Shown: positions 9,019 through 18,824 of the stretch, piece after piece | Numbering within the stretch: the stretch's first letter is position 1 | Layout of the letters: each line of letters opens with the position of its first letter | Origin: Gilvirhabdus luticola | GTDB lineage: Bacteria; Bacteroidota; Bacteroidia; Flavobacteriales; Flavobacteriaceae | Length of the DNA stretch: 64,000 nucleotides | Assembly: GCF_032583975.1 (NCBI RefSeq) | Contig: NZ_JAWHTF010000001.1 | Direction: 5' to 3' (one strand) | Position numbers and translations under genes: made by a program | Notes under the pieces: model-generated | What the model was told of the DNA's origin: nothing | Databases searched by the model: none | Seen by the model: the letters and a program-made list of their open reading frames with translations, nothing else

Positions 9019-10078
9019 AAGATAAAATCATGTTAATAAGAGGGAAACTTTCTTGTGGCTTCACTCTTGATCCTAACCATTTTTTAAAAATCCTTCCTGG
9101 ATCTGCTCGAAAGACGAAAACCATATTTTCCTTAGGATAGATGGCAATGTATTGCCCGCTATTTCCACGTGCAATATACATATCATTTACTGTATCTATC
9201 CACCATAGAAATCCGTAATCATAGTAGTAATATTTTCCTGTTACTACATGTTTTTCAAAACTTTTGGATATCCATGTTTCAGATATTAATTGTTCATCCT
9301 TCCATTTTCCTTTTAGCAAGTAGAGGTATCCAAATCTTGCATCATCCCGAGCTGAAGTTTGCATTCTGTAAGCTGGATAATTACTTTTTGATTTTTCAAA
9401 TTCATAAGTAGTATTTTCAATTTTAAAATCTTCCATACCAATTTTGTTTGCAATACTTCTTTTAAATGATTCAAAGATATCTTGATCAGTTACTTGGGTA
9501 TAAATATGGCCTAGAGCATTGAAATCCCAATTATTATAGTAAAAGAATTCTCCAGTTTTAAAACTACCTCTTAACGGACGTCCTTCAGCATCTTCTTTAG
9601 ATTCATATGCAGCCGGATGATAGACTCCGGAAGAACTAGTCAGTAAACTATAAACTGTTGCTTTTTTTTCCGTTTCAGTCAGTTTCTGTACATCATCAAT
9701 ATCCAAATTAACAAGGGTCATGTCTAGCGAAATTTCTCCTTTATCGTATTCAATTCCAAACAGGCTATTTAAATAAGATTTTCTAATAGAACGATTTTGG
9801 ATAGGTTTTGAAACATCTCCCCAGGAAATAATTACATAACCATTTTTAACCACGAACAAAGCATCTCCACCAATATTCTTAAATTCAGTTTCCACATCTT
9901 TCAATTGATCCAATGAAAATCCAAAATTTTCGGGTGAAGTATATGTCCAAGTATTGTCTGGATAAATAATTTCCCCAGTTGGATTATCAATGGTTTTATA
10001 AATGGGTGGTTTTAAATTTTCACTTTTACATGAACTTAAAACTACTAGTGCTACTAAAATTAATTTCCAATTTTTCAT
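9008..10078 (-). CDS. Lipoprotein serine hydrolase, beta-lactamase class C/AmpH family
   Basis: The 356-residue protein starts with a lipoprotein signal peptide (LSSC, lipidated Cys17). It has the penicillin-binding-protein-like active site: Ser97-Ile-Arg-Lys100 as SxxK and a Tyr181-x-Asn183 motif in FYYNNWDFNALG. Such enzymes include esterases, D-aminopeptidases and carboxypeptidases, and sequence does not decide among them. The downstream KTG-type triad is not obvious; the segment ARGNSGQYIAIYP probably occupies that strand. The neighbouring membrane AraC regulator, upstream on the same strand, may control it. Confidence 0.85.
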   Translation of the reverse strand: MKNWKLILVALVVLSSCKSENLKPPIYKTIDNPTGEIIYPDNTWTYTSPENFGFSLDQLKDVETEFKNIGGDALFVVKNGYVIISWGDVSKPIQNRSIRKSYLNSLFGIEYDKGEISLDMTLVNLDIDDVQKLTETEKKATVYSLLTSSSGVYHPAAYESKEDAEGRPLRGSFKTGEFFYYNNWDFNALGHIYTQVTDQDIFESFKRSIANKIGMEDFKIENTTYEFEKSKSNYPAYRMQTSARDDARFGYLYLLKGKWKDEQLISETWISKSFEKHVVTGKYYYYDYGFLWWIDTVNDMYIARGNSGQYIAIYPKENMVFVFRADPGRIFKKWLGSRVKPQESFPLINMILSSRK

Positions 10079-10169
10079 ATCACTTTTTTATTTTGAATTC
10101 TACGGATGACAAATTACACAGGTTAGTGCAATAATTCAATTAATAGTTGTCTTGTAAAGCGATTTAAGA

Positions 10170-11345
10170 CTATTTAGATAATTCTAAATATTGTGTAGGA
10201 GTAAGTTGGGTATGTTTTTTAAATGCTGAATAAAATGAAGCGCGCGAATGAAATCCTGATTCCTTTGCGATACCTTCAATAGAATATTTGTTGTGAGAAT
10301 CTAATAAAATTCTTTTGGCTTCTTCAACCCTGAACATGTTTATGAAGTCTCTAAAGCTTTTTCCCGAAACTTCATTAATGATTTGCGAAATTTGATATTC
10401 TGGGATTCCTAGTTTCTCAGTAATATGTATAAGTTTTAAGTCTTTTCTTTTATAGAGATGTTCTTGTGACATGAGACTATTTATTCTGGAAAAAGAATTT
10501 GAAATATCAATTTTTGATAGTCCTGATCTTTCGTATTTATTATTTGAATTAGAATAAATACCAACTATTCCCGGAAGCGTTATTAATCTGATACACAAAA
10601 GAACAATTAGTATGGAGTAAATGTCATAGAGATATAGATTGAAGTTGCCATGGATACCACTAATTCTCAATGTTAATGCTGTAGTAATAAAAATTATACT
10701 TGCTACAATAATAAGTCGAATCCATTTAATTAAAACCTTTTTCTTTCGATTAGGCCTAGGATTTGCTTTCACATAAATTCGAAAACAATAAAAAATAAGC
10801 ACTAAATATAAAAGAGAATAGAGAAATTGAAAGCCATTGTACCATGATGGGAGTATTCCTGTCGTATTGGTAATCTCGCCCATGAGTACCGCATTTTTAT
10901 ACGAAGCATTTTGGATAAAAAATGGAAAAAGATAAGAAACCAAAAAGATAAATGGAATGAAATGAAATAATTGCTTTAATTTAAATTTTCTTGTCGGGTT
11001 TAGTAAATAAAAAATATACAGGTACAATAACAACGGTCGTAATATTCCAGCTGGAAAATTGAGTTTAAACCAATGAGGATAGTTAATAATTGCCCCCGTC
11101 GAATAAAGGAATTTTACGGCAAAAACTGTGGCACTCGATAGCAGAAATCCCGTAAACCAGATGTTAGCAATTCTTAAACTTGATTTTATAGCAAATGCGA
11201 TAGCAATTATAATTGATAACAACAAACCAAATATTAAGATAAGCTCATTAAAATTTAAATAAAACTCAGATTGTAATATCATTCTATTAAAAATTGAGTT
11301 ATGTAAGAATTTACTCAAAATATTTGCCAATGTTAGGCTAATCAT
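10170..11345 (-). CDS. Membrane-anchored AraC-family transcriptional regulator
   Basis: The 391-residue protein has an N-terminal block of about seven hydrophobic helices (roughly residues 30-250) followed by an AraC-type double helix-turn-helix domain at the C-terminus (EEAKRILLDSHNKYSIEGIA, then ESGFHSRASFYSAFKKHTQLTP). This layout is common in Bacteroidota and suggests sensing at the membrane. An internal start at 11282 (MILQSEFYLNF) would remove 21 residues and fits relatives that begin just before the first helix; the choice is open. It lies between a peptidase gene and a serine hydrolase gene, all on the minus strand. Confidence 0.87.
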   Translation of the reverse strand: MISLTLANILSKFLHNSIFNRMILQSEFYLNFNELILIFGLLLSIIIAIAFAIKSSLRIANIWFTGFLLSSATVFAVKFLYSTGAIINYPHWFKLNFPAGILRPLLLYLYIFYLLNPTRKFKLKQLFHFIPFIFLVSYLFPFFIQNASYKNAVLMGEITNTTGILPSWYNGFQFLYSLLYLVLIFYCFRIYVKANPRPNRKKKVLIKWIRLIIVASIIFITTALTLRISGIHGNFNLYLYDIYSILIVLLCIRLITLPGIVGIYSNSNNKYERSGLSKIDISNSFSRINSLMSQEHLYKRKDLKLIHITEKLGIPEYQISQIINEVSGKSFRDFINMFRVEEAKRILLDSHNKYSIEGIAKESGFHSRASFYSAFKKHTQLTPTQYLELSK

Positions 11346-11401
11346 TGATTGAATTGCTACAAGCCATATTTATACTAATTTCGACAATATTTTTGAGATT
11401 G

Positions 11402-13141
11402 TCAAGGTTCTAGAATTCTATAAATTGGATATTGCAGATGTGCTTTTTCGTAATAGACACTTTTCTTATATATCCAATCCAGTTGTGCATACCAATTGTT
11501 AGCCAAGGCAGTGTCTGTATATTTTTTGGTTTCAAAAAGGAGTATAAGTTCTGGGTCGTTATCCAATAATTCTTTGGCTTTATCTTCCCAAACATAAGGC
11601 GAAAAGCCTTCTTTTTGTTGTAAAATAGTATCAAAAAAGTTCCAGTTGAAAAATGAATCTGGAGCTTGCGGTTCAAAAGTTTCTAATAAATATCTAATAG
11701 CTTTTTGGTTTGTGGAAATGATGTAATCTCCTTTATTAAAAGCCACTTCAGCTATTGTTCTTGTAATATTGGTGTTGTAATGTTGATAATGCCCTTCGTA
11801 GGGATTTGCTCTGGTTTTGTAATTATCTATTTTGTAAGATTCAACAGTTAATATGGTATCCTTTTGTAGAGGATACATTTCTACTTTATTCAATTTTAAA
11901 AGTTCTAGAACTTCAAACCAAGCTTTTGGAATAACATAAGCATTAGGAATTTTGACTTCAATTTTTGGTTTTAAATATTCGTGATACGCGACCTTTTTCG
12001 TAAATGGTTTTGAGCGATTGTATTTTAAACGATTAAAACCTGTGATTTCACTTTCTATGGTGTTACCTTCAAAACCTTTAAAATATAACGTTGTTGTTTT
12101 TGTTGTATCTATTTCCCAATCGAGAATATAACTATCTCCTGCTTTATATCTTGTTAAAGCTTTTTTTCGTAATGACATAATCACCTCTCCACGTTCTTCA
12201 GTAATTTCTAGCATGCTTTTCATAAGTTCGTAGGTACCTTCAACTCTTTGTTTGTAAGGTTTCAGCATATGTGTTTCTACCATCAACCCAAAAGTATTGA
12301 ACAAGGTTGTATATCCAGTTGAGTACCTTGGATAATCAATAAGTTGAGAAAATCCTTTTTCAGGCACTTGGTTAAAAACATTCACATAAGGCGTGATATC
12401 CCATTCTTTTTCAGATAACTTCTGTTTCAAGGAAGGTATAATTTGGGCAAACAAAAACTCACCTAGTTTGCCACCAAGTTTATTGTGTTGAGTAAACAAA
12501 TGTGTCATTGTGTATTGATAATCTGCACCATTGCTCACATGATTATCAATAAAAACATCTGGTTGCACCAAATGATATATTTCTGCAAAAGTTCTGGCAT
12601 TCTTGGTATCACATTTTATAAAATCACGATTCAAATCAAAATTTCTTGCATTACCTCTAAATCCATACTCTTTCGGACCATTTTGATTGGCTCTTGTTGT
12701 TGAATTTCTATTCAAACTTCCGCCAACATTATAAATAGGAATAGTAACCAACACTGTATTTTTAGGCATTGTAATAGGGTCTTGAGCAATATCTCTAAAA
12801 AGCAACATGGTAGCATCTATACCATCACTTTCTCCAGGATGAATACCATTGTTAATTAGTAAAATCCTTTTATCTTCCCTTATTTCTGAAAAATCAAAAA
12901 TACCGTTGGGATTTAAGGTTACTAGATGTAAAGGTTTTCCAGAATCTGTCTCACCAATTTCCTGAATAAAAATTGCTGGATATGTTTTAGCTAAATTTTT
13001 GTAAAATGAAATGGTTTCTTTATAGGTTGCGGTTTCTGTTCCACCTGAAGCTTCAAAAACGGTTTTAAAATCAAATGGAGTATTTTCCTTTTTATTACAA
13101 CAAAAGAGACATAAAGAAAGAATAATAATAATTTTTTTCAT
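11402..13141 (-). CDS. M14-family zinc carboxypeptidase-like lipoprotein
   Basis: The start chosen is the ATG giving MKKIIIIL; a longer frame to 13162 would add seven residues in front of the signal peptide. The signal ends in a lipobox-like LFCC (Cys14/15). Zinc ligands of the M14 fold are visible as NNGIHPGES (His101, Glu104) and IDNHVS (His201), and MVETHML provides the expected catalytic Glu region. Flanking sequence RNFDLNRDF matches the substrate Arg/Asn region. The C-terminal 250 residues are an extension without a known domain. It probably trims peptides in the periplasm or on the outer membrane. Confidence 0.88.
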   Translation of the reverse strand: MKKIIIILSLCLFCCNKKENTPFDFKTVFEASGGTETATYKETISFYKNLAKTYPAIFIQEIGETDSGKPLHLVTLNPNGIFDFSEIREDKRILLINNGIHPGESDGIDATMLLFRDIAQDPITMPKNTVLVTIPIYNVGGSLNRNSTTRANQNGPKEYGFRGNARNFDLNRDFIKCDTKNARTFAEIYHLVQPDVFIDNHVSNGADYQYTMTHLFTQHNKLGGKLGEFLFAQIIPSLKQKLSEKEWDITPYVNVFNQVPEKGFSQLIDYPRYSTGYTTLFNTFGLMVETHMLKPYKQRVEGTYELMKSMLEITEERGEVIMSLRKKALTRYKAGDSYILDWEIDTTKTTTLYFKGFEGNTIESEITGFNRLKYNRSKPFTKKVAYHEYLKPKIEVKIPNAYVIPKAWFEVLELLKLNKVEMYPLQKDTILTVESYKIDNYKTRANPYEGHYQHYNTNITRTIAEVAFNKGDYIISTNQKAIRYLLETFEPQAPDSFFNWNFFDTILQQKEGFSPYVWEDKAKELLDNDPELILLFETKKYTDTALANNWYAQLDWIYKKSVYYEKAHLQYPIYRILEP

Positions 13142-13189
13142 TTCAAACGTTTGAGAAGTCAAACATAATCAAAATAAAGAAATATGCTC

Positions 13190-13219
13190 TTGGTCGCCCA
13201 GATTTTAACTGTATTTTTG
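13190..13219 (+). promoter_or_regulatory. Predicted promoter of the SulP transporter gene
   Basis: TTG at 13190-13192 and TATTTTTG at 13212-13219 are 19 bp apart, matching the Bacteroidota TTG/TAnnTTTG pattern, about 24 bp upstream of the ATG at 13243. Confidence 0.6.
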
Positions 13220-13242
13220 CAGCTTCTTAAAGCAAACCTATT

Positions 13243-14865
13243 ATGACAGAGTTTATTAGAAAAAGAACTGCAAATGCAAAAAACGATATTTTAAGCGGAC
13301 TGACAGTTGCTTTAGCTCTTGTTCCAGAAGCCGTAGCGTTTGCATTTGTTGCCGGAGTTGATCCGTTGGTTGGATTGTATGCAGCATTTATGATTGGCCT
13401 TATTACGTCAGTGTTTGGAGGAAGACCAGGAATGATTAGTGGCGCCACTGGTGCATTGGCAGTTGTTATGGTAGCTTTGGTTGCCAAAGGGAATGCTATG
13501 GGAGTTGAAGGTGAAAATCTTGGCCTGTACTATCTTTTTGCAACGGTGATTTTAATGGGAATTATACAAATGCTGGCAGGAGTTTTTAAACTTGGAAAGT
13601 TTGTGCGATTAATACCTCATCCAGTAATGATGGGATTTGTAAATGGTTTAGCAATTGTGATTTTCCTATCTCAATTAGGCATGTTTATGACCGTTGAAAA
13701 CGGTCAGGAAGTTTGGATGCACGGATCAAAATTATGGACAATGATTGGTTTAGTCGCATTGACTATGGGAATCATGTTTGGTTTACCCAAATTAACCAAG
13801 AAATTACCAGAAGCTTTAATCGCTATTTTGGTTGTTTCGGCTATAGTAATCTTCGGAAATCTTGATGTAGCAACTGTTGGTAGTTTTATAAAAGAAGGTG
13901 GAGGAGAAGGTCTTAAAGGTGGTTTGCCACAATTTCAATTTGATATTTTTAGTAAAGTGCCATTTACTTTTGAAACTCTAAAGTTTATTGGTCCCTACGC
14001 TTTAATTCTTGCAGCCATTGGTTTGATAGAATCATTAATGACATTAAATTTAATTGACGAATTAACAGAAACCAGAGGAAACTCCAATAAAGAATGTTTA
14101 GCTCAAGGCGGTGCAAATATCGTTACTGGATTATTTGGTGGAATGGGTGGTTGTGCAATGATTGGGCAATCTATTATAAACATTAAAGGAGGCGGAAGAG
14201 GAAGGCTTTCTGGAATTGTTGCTGCCATTGCATTGCTTATGTTCATCTTATTTGCATCAGGATTGATTGAGCAAGTACCTATTGCAGCTTTAGTTGGTGT
14301 TATGTTTATGGTTGTTATAGGAACTTTTGCTTGGAGTAGTTTTAGAATCATGAACAAAATACCAGGAACAGATCTCTTTGTACTAGTTTTAGTTTCCGGA
14401 CTAACAGTGCTTTTTGATTTAGCTATAGCAGTAATTTCAGGGGTTATTGTTAGTGCTTTGGTATTTTCTTGGGAAAATGCAAAACGTATTCGTGCAAGAA
14501 AACGGATGAAGGATGACGGTACAAAAATTTATGAAATTTGGGGGCCATTATTTTTTGGAAGTATTTCTGCTTTTAATGAAAAATTTGACGTAAAGAATGA
14601 TCCCAATAATGTAGAAGTAGATTTTGTGGAATCGCGTGTTGCTGACCATTCAGCATTAGAAGCCATTTTTAATTTAGTAAACAAATATGAGGCTGAAGGC
14701 AAGTCTATAAAACTAAAACATTTGAGTGAAGATTGTAAAGTCTTGTTGTATAAATCAAGTCCGAAATTTCGTGAAGTAATTATTGAAGATATAGATGATC
14801 CTCGTTATCATTTAGCTGCTAATCCAGAAAAGTTTGCAAAATCGCTTTCGGAATATAAGTTGTAA
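13243..14865 (+). CDS. SulP-family inorganic anion transporter
   Basis: This 540-residue inner-membrane protein has the SulP signature near the N-terminus (VAGVDPLVGLYAAFMIGLIT, then FGGRPGMISGATGALAVV), about 12 membrane segments, and a C-terminal cytosolic STAS domain (about residues 425-540, beginning KIYEIWGPLFFGS). Family members move sulfate, bicarbonate or dicarboxylates, often with Na+ or H+. No carbonic anhydrase or sulfate assimilation gene is adjacent, so the substrate is open. Its stop codon lies 4 bp from the end of the convergent coaD gene. Confidence 0.93.
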   Translation: MTEFIRKRTANAKNDILSGLTVALALVPEAVAFAFVAGVDPLVGLYAAFMIGLITSVFGGRPGMISGATGALAVVMVALVAKGNAMGVEGENLGLYYLFATVILMGIIQMLAGVFKLGKFVRLIPHPVMMGFVNGLAIVIFLSQLGMFMTVENGQEVWMHGSKLWTMIGLVALTMGIMFGLPKLTKKLPEALIAILVVSAIVIFGNLDVATVGSFIKEGGGEGLKGGLPQFQFDIFSKVPFTFETLKFIGPYALILAAIGLIESLMTLNLIDELTETRGNSNKECLAQGGANIVTGLFGGMGGCAMIGQSIINIKGGGRGRLSGIVAAIALLMFILFASGLIEQVPIAALVGVMFMVVIGTFAWSSFRIMNKIPGTDLFVLVLVSGLTVLFDLAIAVISGVIVSALVFSWENAKRIRARKRMKDDGTKIYEIWGPLFFGSISAFNEKFDVKNDPNNVEVDFVESRVADHSALEAIFNLVNKYEAEGKSIKLKHLSEDCKVLLYKSSPKFREVIIEDIDDPRYHLAANPEKFAKSLSEYKL

Positions 14866-14869
14866 TCTT

Positions 14870-15325
14870 TTATTTTGCAACTACACTTTTAGGAACAAGT
14901 TTAGTATAATCGCCATTATTTCTAATAACGTCCCGTACAATGGAAGAGGAGATATATGAAGTTTGAGCAGAGGTTAATAGGAAAACGGTTTCAATAGGAG
15001 CTAGATCACGATTGGTATGAGCTATGGCTTTTTCAAATTCAAAATCTGCAGGATTTCGTAGACCTCGTAGGATAAAATCAACACCTATTCTTTTACAGAA
15101 ATCTACGGTTAGACCTTCATAAGTCACCACAGTTATTTTTGTTTCATCTTTAAAAGCCTCTTCAATAAATTTTTGACGTTCTTCTAAAGAGAACATGTAT
15201 TTTTTATCTGCGTTAATACCTATAGCAACAATAACCTCATCAAAAAGTGTGACACCTCTTTTAATGATATCATAATGTCCTAACGTTAAAGGGTCAAATG
15301 AACCTGGAAAAATGGCTTTTTTCAT
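14870..15325 (-). CDS. coaD: Phosphopantetheine adenylyltransferase
   Basis: CoaD makes dephospho-CoA from 4'-phosphopantetheine and ATP. The 151-residue protein shows the nucleotidyltransferase motif FPGSFDPLTLGH (6-17), the RGLRNPADFEFE region and the C-terminal TSYISSSIVRDV motif. It lies 18 bp downstream of ddl on the same strand, a pairing seen widely in Bacteroidota. Confidence 0.97.
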   Translation of the reverse strand: MKKAIFPGSFDPLTLGHYDIIKRGVTLFDEVIVAIGINADKKYMFSLEERQKFIEEAFKDETKITVVTYEGLTVDFCKRIGVDFILRGLRNPADFEFEKAIAHTNRDLAPIETVFLLTSAQTSYISSSIVRDVIRNNGDYTKLVPKSVVAK

Positions 15326-15343
15326 AGCATAAAAATACGTTTT

Positions 15344-16318
15344 TTATTTCAATGCCTCTTCAATAGCATTTGAGAACAGTTCTGATAAAGATATTCCAGC
15401 AGAAACGGCTTGTTGTGGCAAAATACTTTCTTTAGTCAACCCTGGTACAGTATTTACTTCCAATAAATGAGGCTCTCCGTCTTTAAATATGTATTCACTT
15501 CTGGTAAAACCTTTCATTTTTAAGATTTCATAGACTTGTTTAGCCACTTTGTTGACTTTGTCTGTCATTTCCTGACTAATTCTCGCAGGAGTAATTTCTT
15601 GAGATTCGCCTAGATACTTTGCTTTGTAATCAAAAAAATCGTTGTCACTCACAATTTCAGTAATAGGTAAAACTTTTACTTCTCCTTTATAATTTATAAC
15701 ACCAACTGAAACTTCAGTTCCGTCTAAAAAAGATTCAATAATGATTTCGTCATCTTCTTTAAATGCAATTTCAATGGCGTTTTGTAAATCCTCATCTTTA
15801 TAAACTTTAGTAACTCCAAAACTGCTTCCCGCTTTATTGGCTTTTACAAAACAAGGCAGTCCAACAGTTTTTACTATAGATTCTTCATTAAATTTATCAC
15901 CAAGATTAATATAGAATGATTTTGCTGTTTTTATACCATAAGGTTTTAAAACACTTAAACAGTCCCTTTTGTTGAAAGTCAATGCTGCCTGATACATACC
16001 ACAGCTAGTATGAGGCATATTAATCAATTCAAAATAGCCCTGCATAAAGCCATCTTCTCCAGGAGAACCATGAATGGCATTAAAAACACAATCGAAAGTT
16101 ATGATTTGGTTTTCTATTGTTACTGTAAAGTCATTTTTATTTATTGGGAATTCAACATTATTGTCATCAACATAAACCCATTTATCTTTTAATATTTGGA
16201 TACGATAACCAACATATTTTGAAGCATCTAAAGTTTCATAAACTACGTTTCCACTTTTCAAGGATATTTCATATTCGCTTGAAAATCCTCCCATAATAAT
16301 GGCAATGTTTTTTTTCAT
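15344..16318 (-). CDS. ddl: D-alanine--D-alanine ligase
   Basis: Ddl forms the D-Ala-D-Ala dipeptide for peptidoglycan precursors. The 324-residue ATP-grasp protein begins with MGGFSSEYEISLKSG, has the N-domain motif HGSPGEDGFMQGYF, the ATP-grasp segment CFVKANKAGSSFGV, and the metal/substrate motif LLEVNTVPGLTKES near the C-terminus. It is co-oriented with coaD and divergent from the PASTA protein gene. Confidence 0.96.
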   Translation of the reverse strand: MKKNIAIIMGGFSSEYEISLKSGNVVYETLDASKYVGYRIQILKDKWVYVDDNNVEFPINKNDFTVTIENQIITFDCVFNAIHGSPGEDGFMQGYFELINMPHTSCGMYQAALTFNKRDCLSVLKPYGIKTAKSFYINLGDKFNEESIVKTVGLPCFVKANKAGSSFGVTKVYKDEDLQNAIEIAFKEDDEIIIESFLDGTEVSVGVINYKGEVKVLPITEIVSDNDFFDYKAKYLGESQEITPARISQEMTDKVNKVAKQVYEILKMKGFTRSEYIFKDGEPHLLEVNTVPGLTKESILPQQAVSAGISLSELFSNAIEEALK

Positions 16319-16321
16319 ATG

Positions 16322-16340
16322 TGCCGAACTTGATTCAGTA
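16322..16340. repeat. Degenerate copy of the palindromic intergenic repeat
   Basis: TGCCGAACTTGATTCAGTA matches the copy at 63679-63708 (core GAACTTGATTCAG) with one change in each outer arm. It lies directly upstream of the ddl start codon, in the ddl/PASTA intergenic region. Confidence 0.5.
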
Positions 16341-16455
16341 TAAATCTAAAACCAACAATAAAACGTATCTTATATTAGTTAAGCTAAAATATCACTTATA
16401 AATCAAAACTAAAAACGCTTTGGTTTTTATATATTTGTTAACCAAATAATTTTAA

Positions 16456-17007
16456 ATGAGTCTCATTAAATTTCTTTTTAGCAAAACATTATTATATCAA
16501 ATCATATTAGCAGGTGTAGCTTTAATTGTCTTCTGTTTTTTTATGCTAAAGTGGCTGAATATTACTACAAATCATGGCGATTTTGAAACTGTACCAGACT
16601 TAACGGGGAAATCTTTACAAGTAGCGGAAATTGAGCTCGAAAAAAATAACTTGGTATTACAAATTCAGGATTCTGCTAACTTCAATCCAAAATATCCAAA
16701 GTTTTCTGTTATAGAGCAAGATCCTGTTCCTGGAAGTAAGGTAAAAGAAAATCGTAAAATTTATTTAACTCTTAATCCATCAGGTTATAGAAAAGTACTT
16801 GTACCAGATTTAAAGCAAAAAACATTCAGGCAAGCTAAGCCAACATTAGAAGCTTTGGGTTTTGAAGTTGGAAGGCTTACCTATGTTAATAATATTGGAA
16901 AAGATATGGTTTTAGGCATGACTTATAAAGGAGAAGATATAAAACCTGGGACGATGCTTGAGAAAACATCAGTTATAGATTTGGTTCTCGGTAATGGAAA
17001 TAAGTAG
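16456..17007 (+). CDS. Membrane-anchored PASTA-domain protein
   Basis: The 183-residue protein has a single N-terminal membrane helix (about residues 13-33) and two or more PASTA repeats facing the periplasm (VPDLTGKSLQVAEIELEKNN and VPDLKQKTFRQAKPTLEALG). PASTA domains in other bacteria bind peptidoglycan or its precursors as parts of PBPs and kinases. Here there is no kinase or PBP domain. Position next to ddl and directly before rluD (16 bp) is conserved in flavobacteria, suggesting a cell-wall role. Confidence 0.88.
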   Translation: MSLIKFLFSKTLLYQIILAGVALIVFCFFMLKWLNITTNHGDFETVPDLTGKSLQVAEIELEKNNLVLQIQDSANFNPKYPKFSVIEQDPVPGSKVKENRKIYLTLNPSGYRKVLVPDLKQKTFRQAKPTLEALGFEVGRLTYVNNIGKDMVLGMTYKGEDIKPGTMLEKTSVIDLVLGNGNK

Positions 17008-17022
17008 TCTTCAGAAAACAAT

Positions 17023-18057
17023 ATGCAAAATAAAAATACATTTGAAGACGACGAAGACGAACTTTACGAACACTATTCTTTTACAGCAGAAAAAGGACAA
17101 ACGCCACTTCGTGTAGATAAATATTTAATGAATTTTGTTGAAAATGCTACTCGAAATAAAATTCAACAGGCTGCGAAAGCAGGCAATATTTATGTGAATG
17201 ATGTTCCTGTAAAATCCAATTATAAGGTTAAGGGCAACGATGTGGTTAGAGTGTTGTTTTCGCATCCACCACATGAATATTTATTGATAGGAGAGAATAT
17301 CCCTATTGATATTGTTTATGAAGATGATGCGCTTTTAGTTGTTAATAAACCAGCTGGAATGGTTGTGCATCCGGGACATGGAAACTATTCAGGTACATTG
17401 ATAAATGCCTTGATCTATCATTTTGAGAATTTACCTAAAAACTCCAACGATAGACCAGGATTGGTTCATAGAATTGATAAAGATACCAGTGGGCTTTTGG
17501 TAGTTGCCAAAACCGAAGATGCGATGAATCATTTGTCAAAACAATTTTTTGACAAAACTAGCGAACGCGAATATGTTGCTTTGGTTTGGGGAAATGTTGA
17601 AGAAGACGAAGGTAATGTTGAAGGAAACATAGGAAGGCATCCCAAAAATCGATTGCAAAATACGGTGTTTGAAGGAGATGATCTTGACAAAGGAAAGCCA
17701 GCAGTAACACATTACAAGGTTTTGGAGCGGTTAGGTTATGTTACACTATTAACTTGCAAACTTGAAACAGGTAGAACGCACCAGATTAGAGTGCACATGA
17801 AACATATTGGGCATACCTTGTTTAATGATGAGCGTTATGGTGGCGAAAAGATCTTAAAAGGCACAACATTTACAAAATACAAACAGTTTGTAGAAAACTG
17901 CTTTAAAATACTACCTCGACAAGCACTTCACGCCAAAACATTGGGTTTTGAGCATCCAGTTACAGGAGAGTTTATGCGTTTTACTTCAGAGATTCCAGAT
18001 GATATGCAACAGTGCGTTGAAAAATGGAGAGGTTATTCTAAACATATTGACTCATAA
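17023..18057 (+). CDS. rluD: Large-subunit pseudouridine synthase, RluD family
   Basis: The 344-residue protein has an N-terminal S4 RNA-binding domain (about residues 28-90, LRVDKYLMNFVENATRNKIQ) and the RluA/RluD catalytic motif HRIDKDTSGLLVV with catalytic Asp152. The NKPAGMVVHPG motif is also present. RluD isomerises uridines in helix 69 of 23S rRNA. It lies 15 bp after the PASTA gene and is likely co-transcribed. The acidic N-terminal 20 residues are an extension typical of Bacteroidota members. Confidence 0.93.
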   Translation: MQNKNTFEDDEDELYEHYSFTAEKGQTPLRVDKYLMNFVENATRNKIQQAAKAGNIYVNDVPVKSNYKVKGNDVVRVLFSHPPHEYLLIGENIPIDIVYEDDALLVVNKPAGMVVHPGHGNYSGTLINALIYHFENLPKNSNDRPGLVHRIDKDTSGLLVVAKTEDAMNHLSKQFFDKTSEREYVALVWGNVEEDEGNVEGNIGRHPKNRLQNTVFEGDDLDKGKPAVTHYKVLERLGYVTLLTCKLETGRTHQIRVHMKHIGHTLFNDERYGGEKILKGTTFTKYKQFVENCFKILPRQALHAKTLGFEHPVTGEFMRFTSEIPDDMQQCVEKWRGYSKHIDS

Positions 18058-18145
18058 ATTATTGTTATTATAATATAAATAATAACAGTTTTTATTAATA
18101 GCCAATGTCTTTTATCAATATTATTTTTGAAAAAAGTAGTAAAAA

Positions 18146-18799
18146 ATGAGAATAGACGAGATCATACTTTATACATCTTCAATTCAAGAACAAAAGCATT
18201 TTTATGGTTCTGTACTAGAGCTTAAACAGCTTGTGGATTTGCCAAATAAAATTTCGTTTAAAATTGGGAATAGCACCCTAACTTTTCAGTATAGAAAATA
18301 CATAAGGCCTTCACATTTGGCTTTTAATATTCCCTTTATCAAAATACAAGAGGCCTTGCCTTGGCTGCAAAAAAGAGTTGGGATTATTGATTTTGAAGGC
18401 AAATTAATTTCAGATTTTTCAAATTGGAATGCAGAAGCTATTTATTTTTATGATACTGACCACAATATTGTGGAATTTATTGGCCGAAAAAACTTGAATG
18501 TTGAGAGCAAAGAGAACTTCTCTTCAAAATCTATTATTTCTATTAGTGAAATGGCAATTGCCACAGATAATATCCAATCGGTTTATAATACCATTAACAC
18601 CTTTAAGGAGATTGAAATATTTGATGGCAATTTTGATAGGTTTTGCGCATTGGGAAATGATGAAGGCCTATTCATTTTAATAAATAAGAATAAGAAAAAT
18701 TGGTATCCTAGTATGGACAAAGCTTATACTTCGGATTTTGTAATTAGAGGCGATTACAACTTTAGTTTTGAAAATGGTTTTATAAAAGAATTATTGTAA
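18146..18799 (+). CDS. VOC-superfamily (glyoxalase/bleomycin-resistance fold) protein
   Basis: The 217-residue protein shows the VOC beta-alpha-beta pattern in its N-terminal half (EIILYTSSIQEQKHFYGSVL; later AIYFYDTDHNIVEFIGRK, with His and Glu as possible metal ligands) and a second, weaker VOC-like half beginning ISISEMAIATDNIQSVYNTI. VOC enzymes include lyases, dioxygenases and resistance proteins; no substrate can be assigned. It is followed after 25 bp by the yaaA-type gene. Confidence 0.8.
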   Translation: MRIDEIILYTSSIQEQKHFYGSVLELKQLVDLPNKISFKIGNSTLTFQYRKYIRPSHLAFNIPFIKIQEALPWLQKRVGIIDFEGKLISDFSNWNAEAIYFYDTDHNIVEFIGRKNLNVESKENFSSKSIISISEMAIATDNIQSVYNTINTFKEIEIFDGNFDRFCALGNDEGLFILINKNKKNWYPSMDKAYTSDFVIRGDYNFSFENGFIKELL

Positions 18800-18824
18800 T
18801 TTAGTTAAAGTAAAAAAGCGATAT